A DNA stretch of 64,000 bases from Pyrus communis (lineage: Eukaryota; Streptophyta; Magnoliopsida; Rosales; Rosaceae), in contig NC_084815.1 in the NCBI RefSeq assembly GCF_963583255.1, forward strand, positions 12,075,724-12,139,723, written 5' to 3'. A program made the position numbers and the translations under genes. Shown here piece after piece: positions 60,401 through 64,000 of this stretch; the first letter of the stretch is position 1, and each line of letters begins with the position of its first letter. The notes under the pieces were generated by a model. The model ran no database searches. It worked only from the letters and a program-made list of their open reading frames with translations, and had not been told where the DNA came from.

Positions 60401-61090
60401 TGGCCTAACTTGAAAATTAGCAAGTAAGGCCACCTCTCGATCTTCTGCCTCCAACGTCACTCCCGTGGATCTTAAGTCTGCCAGAAGAGGAACGTGACTA
60501 GCGTACAACGCATTGATACGGCCCTGAGACTTCCTGCTAAGTGCATCAGCTACCACATTTGCGCGACCAGGATGATAATTAATCGTGCAGTCATAATCAC
60601 TAAGCGGCTCCAACCACCTCCGCTGACGAAGATTAAGATCCCTCTGCGTAAAAAGATACTGAAGACTCTTATGATCTGTAAAGATCTTACATTTTTCTCC
60701 ATAAAGGTAATGTCTCTACAACTTCAACGCAAAAATAATGACGGCTAACTCCAAATCATGTGTAGGGTAATTCAACTCATGAAGTTTCAATTGTCGTGAA
60801 GCATAAGCAATTACCCTACCATGCTGCATCAACACAAATCCCAGACTATTCAAAGAAGCATCACTATAGACCTCGAAATCACCACTATCGTCCGGGAGTG
60901 CCAAAACAGGTGCGTGAGTGAGACAATACTTCAACTGCTGGAAACTCTGCTCACACTTATCATCCCACTCAAATTTAACATTTTTCCTCGTTAACCTCGT
61001 CAGTGGTAAAGGAATCACAGAAAAATCCTTAACAAACTGTCGATAATACCTTGCTAACCCAAGGAAACTCCTCACCTCAGTGATGATTCT
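57406..61090 (-). pseudogene. Gypsy (chromovirus-type) RT-RNaseH-integrase remnant
   Basis: Minus strand, interrupted by the solo LTR 58035-60164. From 61090 down: the end of RT ([17 protein letters not shown], 61075) and RNase H ([20 protein letters not shown]). A stop replaces the expected Trp before RHYLYG near 60716. Then [17 protein letters not shown] (60550) and the integrase zinc region, which crosses the LTR insertion ([10 protein letters not shown] / IQPFYYWPGMKREI, then CAVCQQV). Another stop replaces Trp in LPVPEWK. The integrase core (57872-57406) holds GIWVIVDWLTKSAHFIPV, SDRDPRF and QTDGQSERTIQ. It ends at the Cassandra array, so the integrase C-terminus is lost. Removing the solo LTR and one GTATG joins the frame exactly. 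Tekay/Del-like by recall. Confidence 0.88.
58035..60164 (+). mobile_element. Solo LTR, TGATAGGAGC family
   Basis: TGATAGGAGCATATTCATGCG... to ...AGTTCGCATCA, 2130 bp, with a perfect TSD GTATG (58030-58034 and 60165-60169) inside the gypsy integrase zinc-binding region. It lacks the 22-bp minisatellite of the 32352 copy. Confidence 0.93.
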
Positions 61091-62184
61091 AGTTTGGAAA
61101 GAAAGGTAAGCTGAGTCTCAGATATATCGGACCGTACATGATCACCGAGCGAGTTGGTGAGGTGGCTTACAGGCTGGAGTTGCCTCCGGAGCTAGCTAAA
61201 GTACATAACGTTTTTCACGTGTCTATGCTTCGACATTATGTTGCAGATCCGTCTCATGTGATACCTCCTCAACCCTTGGAAATTAATCCGGATTTGACTT
61301 ATGATGAGGAACCAATGACGTAACCTCACCCTACACCTCTAGGGTATGATTTAGAGTTTGCTATGCCTAGAGGGGAGAGATGTATTGTAGATTTTGTGTA
61401 CCTAGGATGTCCAGTGATGGTGGAGGATGTTATTATGCCAGCTGATCTTATCCCGTTGGATATTGTTGACTTTGATGTGATTCTGGGCACGGATTGGTTG
61501 TATTTCAATCGTGCCAATATTGATTGTTACGGGAAAATAGTTACTTTCCATCGTCCTGGATTACCTGTGGTTACTTTTGTGGGCGAGCAGAGTGGGGTGA
61601 GACATGGCGTTATTTCTGCTGTGCCAGCGAAAAGGTTGTTATCTAAAGGTTGCCAGGGGTACTTAGCTCATGTGGTGTTAGCTGATGCTGTTTTTAGTAA
61701 TGTGGAGGATGTAAGGGTAGTCAGGCATTTTCCTGATGTTTTCCCTGAGGATTTACCTGGTTTGCCGCCAGACCGAGACATGGAGTTCACCATTGATTTG
61801 CTTCCAGGTACTAATCCTATTTCTTTGACTCCCTATCGTATGACTCCTGCTGAGTTGAGGGAATTGAAAGTTCAGTTGCAGGAATTAGTGGATAAGGGTT
61901 TTATTCAACCTAGTATATCACCTTGGGGAGCTCCAGTGTTGTTTGTGAGAAAGAAAGACGGAACTTTGAGGCTATGTATTGATTACCGACAATTGAATCG
62001 GGTAACGATTAAGAACCGTTATCCATTGCCGCGTATTGATGATTTATTTGATCAGCTTCGAGGTGCTTGTGTATTCTCCAAGATTGACTTGAGGTCTGGA
62101 TATTATCAGCTGAAGATTAGTAGGGATGATGTTCCTAAGACGACTTTCAGGACTCGTTGTGGTCATTACGAGTTTCTGGTTATA
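61091..62184 (+). pseudogene. Gypsy integrase C-terminus fused to protease-RT
   Basis: Plus strand. 61091-61323 encodes the integrase C-terminal tail ([39 protein letters not shown]). It is followed directly by 61330-62184, which is the protease end ([38 protein letters not shown]) and RT ([59 protein letters not shown]). In intact elements protease-RT precedes integrase, so the order is scrambled by deletion or recombination. The protease catalytic D-S/T-G and the RT YxDD box are absent; RT is cut by the LTR at 62185. The 61363-62187 frame is open over 274 codons, so decay is recent. Confidence 0.85.
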
Positions 62185-64000
62185 TGATAGGAGCATATTC
62201 ATGCGACTTAAATGGCTTGTTCTCGTGCATTTACGTTATGTTTCTCTAGTTATTTTAGTCCTTTATGCTTCTTTTGTGTGTTTTCAGGTTCTAAGGGCTT
62301 AGGGAGCAAGAAAGTGCATTTTGAGGCTATTTGGGGCACTTTTGGGCATGGATTGGATAGCTTAATCATGGAGCAAAGAGGATGGACGAAATTGAAGCCT
62401 TGTATGCTCTTTGGGGACATAAAACAAAGGGCCTAGCCCAATCAAACAAATCCTTTGAGCCATGGAAAACCTCTAGCCCAAATCAAACATTCTATGCCAT
62501 GCAAACCAACCTATTTTAGGCCCATTCTATGTACTTAAACCCTAGCCCTTTAAACTAGCCATATTATGATTTATTCACTTCCATACTCTTCTTTATTCCA
62601 CATGCATTCACACACATGCACATCATTCACTCACATTTCCTAGCCATGCATCACTTTAACCCACATTTTCACCCATTTACACACACATGCACTCACATGC
62701 ATTCACATGCATTTCAAGCACCAAACATTCTTCTTTGCCGTGCCTTTCCCTTCCACTTTCCAACCCTTCCAAATGCAACTTCATTAAAACATGCAGCCAC
62801 ATAATCATTCACCCTATCCATTCTATGTCACAAAACAATGTCACATGCACCATTCAGCCATTCACTCTAATTCAACCTAACTTTTCTCTAAACCGTAACC
62901 AACCACTCTATTCTATCACCCTAGTTTCATTAATAAACACGCACCATCCAATCCTCTTCCATGTGCAACCATAATTTACACCCCATTCATTCACAAACCA
63001 TGCAGCCAACACATTCTTTCTCAACATCATTGCCGTGCATAATTCATTACATTTCCACATGCAATTTCAGCCACATGCATTCTCCTCATAACCTAGTTGT
63101 CACTCCAATTCATTACACATGCACTTTAATCATTCAATCACACCATTCCATCCATCCATTCAGCCACATTTTCACCAACAACAAGCATCATTGCCGTGCC
63201 TTTCCAGATTTCCAGCATCCCATAATCATTCACACCCCTTTCTCCACATTCCAAACCTTGTGCCGTGTATCCCCTTCATCATTCCAGCATTCCACCTAAT
63301 TCACATGCCTTCATTTATTCTTTATTCCACTTACACTCATCATCACACACCTTAGCAATCAACACATGCAATCACATGCATCACAACCACAAAGAACCAT
63401 CCTGAAAACACATTGCCGTGGCCTACTCACAATTCCAGCATCTTCACATGTCTTTCTAGCTTTCCTTTTCATTTCCACCACTCATTCTTCATCATTTCAG
63501 CCACCTACATGCATTAATTATTAAACTCTTCATCATTGCATCCAGAAAATGGGCAAGAAAGCTTCCCAAACACATGCATACACACACCATTTCCAGCACA
63601 CACATGCAAATCCAACATCAAAAACTGTCATTGTCGTGGGATCCTTGTGCTTTCCAGCTTTCCTAGCTATTTTCCACCACATTCCAGCACATGCATGCTT
63701 AAACAAACAGCCATATGTTCCCTCCACTACTCCTATAAATACCCTTGCATTCATTCATTCAAGCATCATCTCATTCACAACACAACACCCCTCAAACACT
63801 TCCATTCCCTCCCCTAGCCGTGAGTTCCCTTGTAATCCAAACACCATTTTTCCATTCCCCTTCCACTTCTCCACCACTCCTCTTCCATTCCACACTTCCA
63901 TCCCCCAAACCAATTATCTCTAGACCTTATGCTACAATAAAGAGGAAGAGAAGAGGGCCTAAACGTTCATACAATTCAAGTTTGAGTTGTTGGAATGTTT
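62185..64000 (+). mobile_element. TGATAGGAGC-family LTR, runs off the window
   Basis: Starts TGATAGGAGCATATTCATGCG within the gypsy RT just before the usual MPFGL motif. It resembles the 5' part of the 25994 copy (same 'tataaataccc' TATA context near 63733 and 'aagagggcctaaacgttcat' at 63951). Whether it is a solo LTR or a full element cannot be told here. ORFs inside are His/Ser/Pro-rich low-complexity. Confidence 0.85.

Noticed and set aside
62616..63923. Several ORFs of 62-124 aa
   Set aside because: Low-complexity read-through of a TGATAGGAGC-family LTR, with no start context, domains or conservation.

Overview
This is a plant nuclear window. A eudicot is indicated by intron-bearing genes for plastid proteins, plant LTR retrotransposon families, a Cassandra-type TRIM carrying 5S-rRNA-like sequence, and AT-rich introns. 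The style of the Cassandra and TGATAGGAGC repeats resembles Rosaceae genomes (apple, pear, peach), but that placement is recall-based inference. No tRNA or rRNA gene, CRISPR array or prokaryotic operon was seen.

Gene island (about 11.8-24.4 kb). Two intact host genes converge tail to tail. SIG2 (+, 12002-16478, seven coding exons, 639 aa predicted) encodes a plastid sigma-70 factor. A chloroplast-type Mpv17/PMP22 membrane protein (-, 18936-22693, seven coding exons, 306 aa predicted) follows. I built both models by hand from GT/AG splice sites with frame continuity. Two orphan pieces, a leader-like stretch (23330-23560) and a last-exon-like membrane segment (24243-24389), may be gene remnants.

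Left flank (0-11.4 kb). It holds a solo LTR (70-2098) with a GCGTG target-site duplication (TSD), and a non-autonomous Mutator-like element (3195-6563) with 9-bp TSDs that itself contains a solo LTR. Next is a complete, apparently young Ty1/copia element (6647-11347, - strand) with an unbroken 1333-aa polyprotein and LTRs that look identical. It lies about 650 bp upstream of the SIG2 start codon.

Right side (24.8-64 kb). This is a nested retrotransposon cluster. One LTR family (TGATAGGAGC...CATCA, Athila-like, tRNA-Asp primer site) appears seven times, as solo LTRs, partial copies and one two-LTR non-autonomous element (32352-41290) carrying an antisense coiled-coil ORF. Interleaved are a Cassandra/gypsy chimera bounded by a perfect TSD (25109-30771), a three-LTR Cassandra array (56415-57405), broken chromovirus-type gypsy pol pieces on both strands (57406-62184), and a diverged ~170-bp HindIII-type satellite (48016-56414) interrupted by a solo LTR and gag-bearing retroelement fragments. 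TSDs were read directly for most insertions, so much of the order of events can be reconstructed. The outer copies are old and broken. The two-LTR Athila-like element and the copia element are the most recent.

The strongest unusual observations are the chimeric TRIM/gypsy unit with a shared TSD, the Athila-like insertion followed by 54 nt of its own leader plus a 162-bp duplicate of its left flank, and the antisense ORF in that element.
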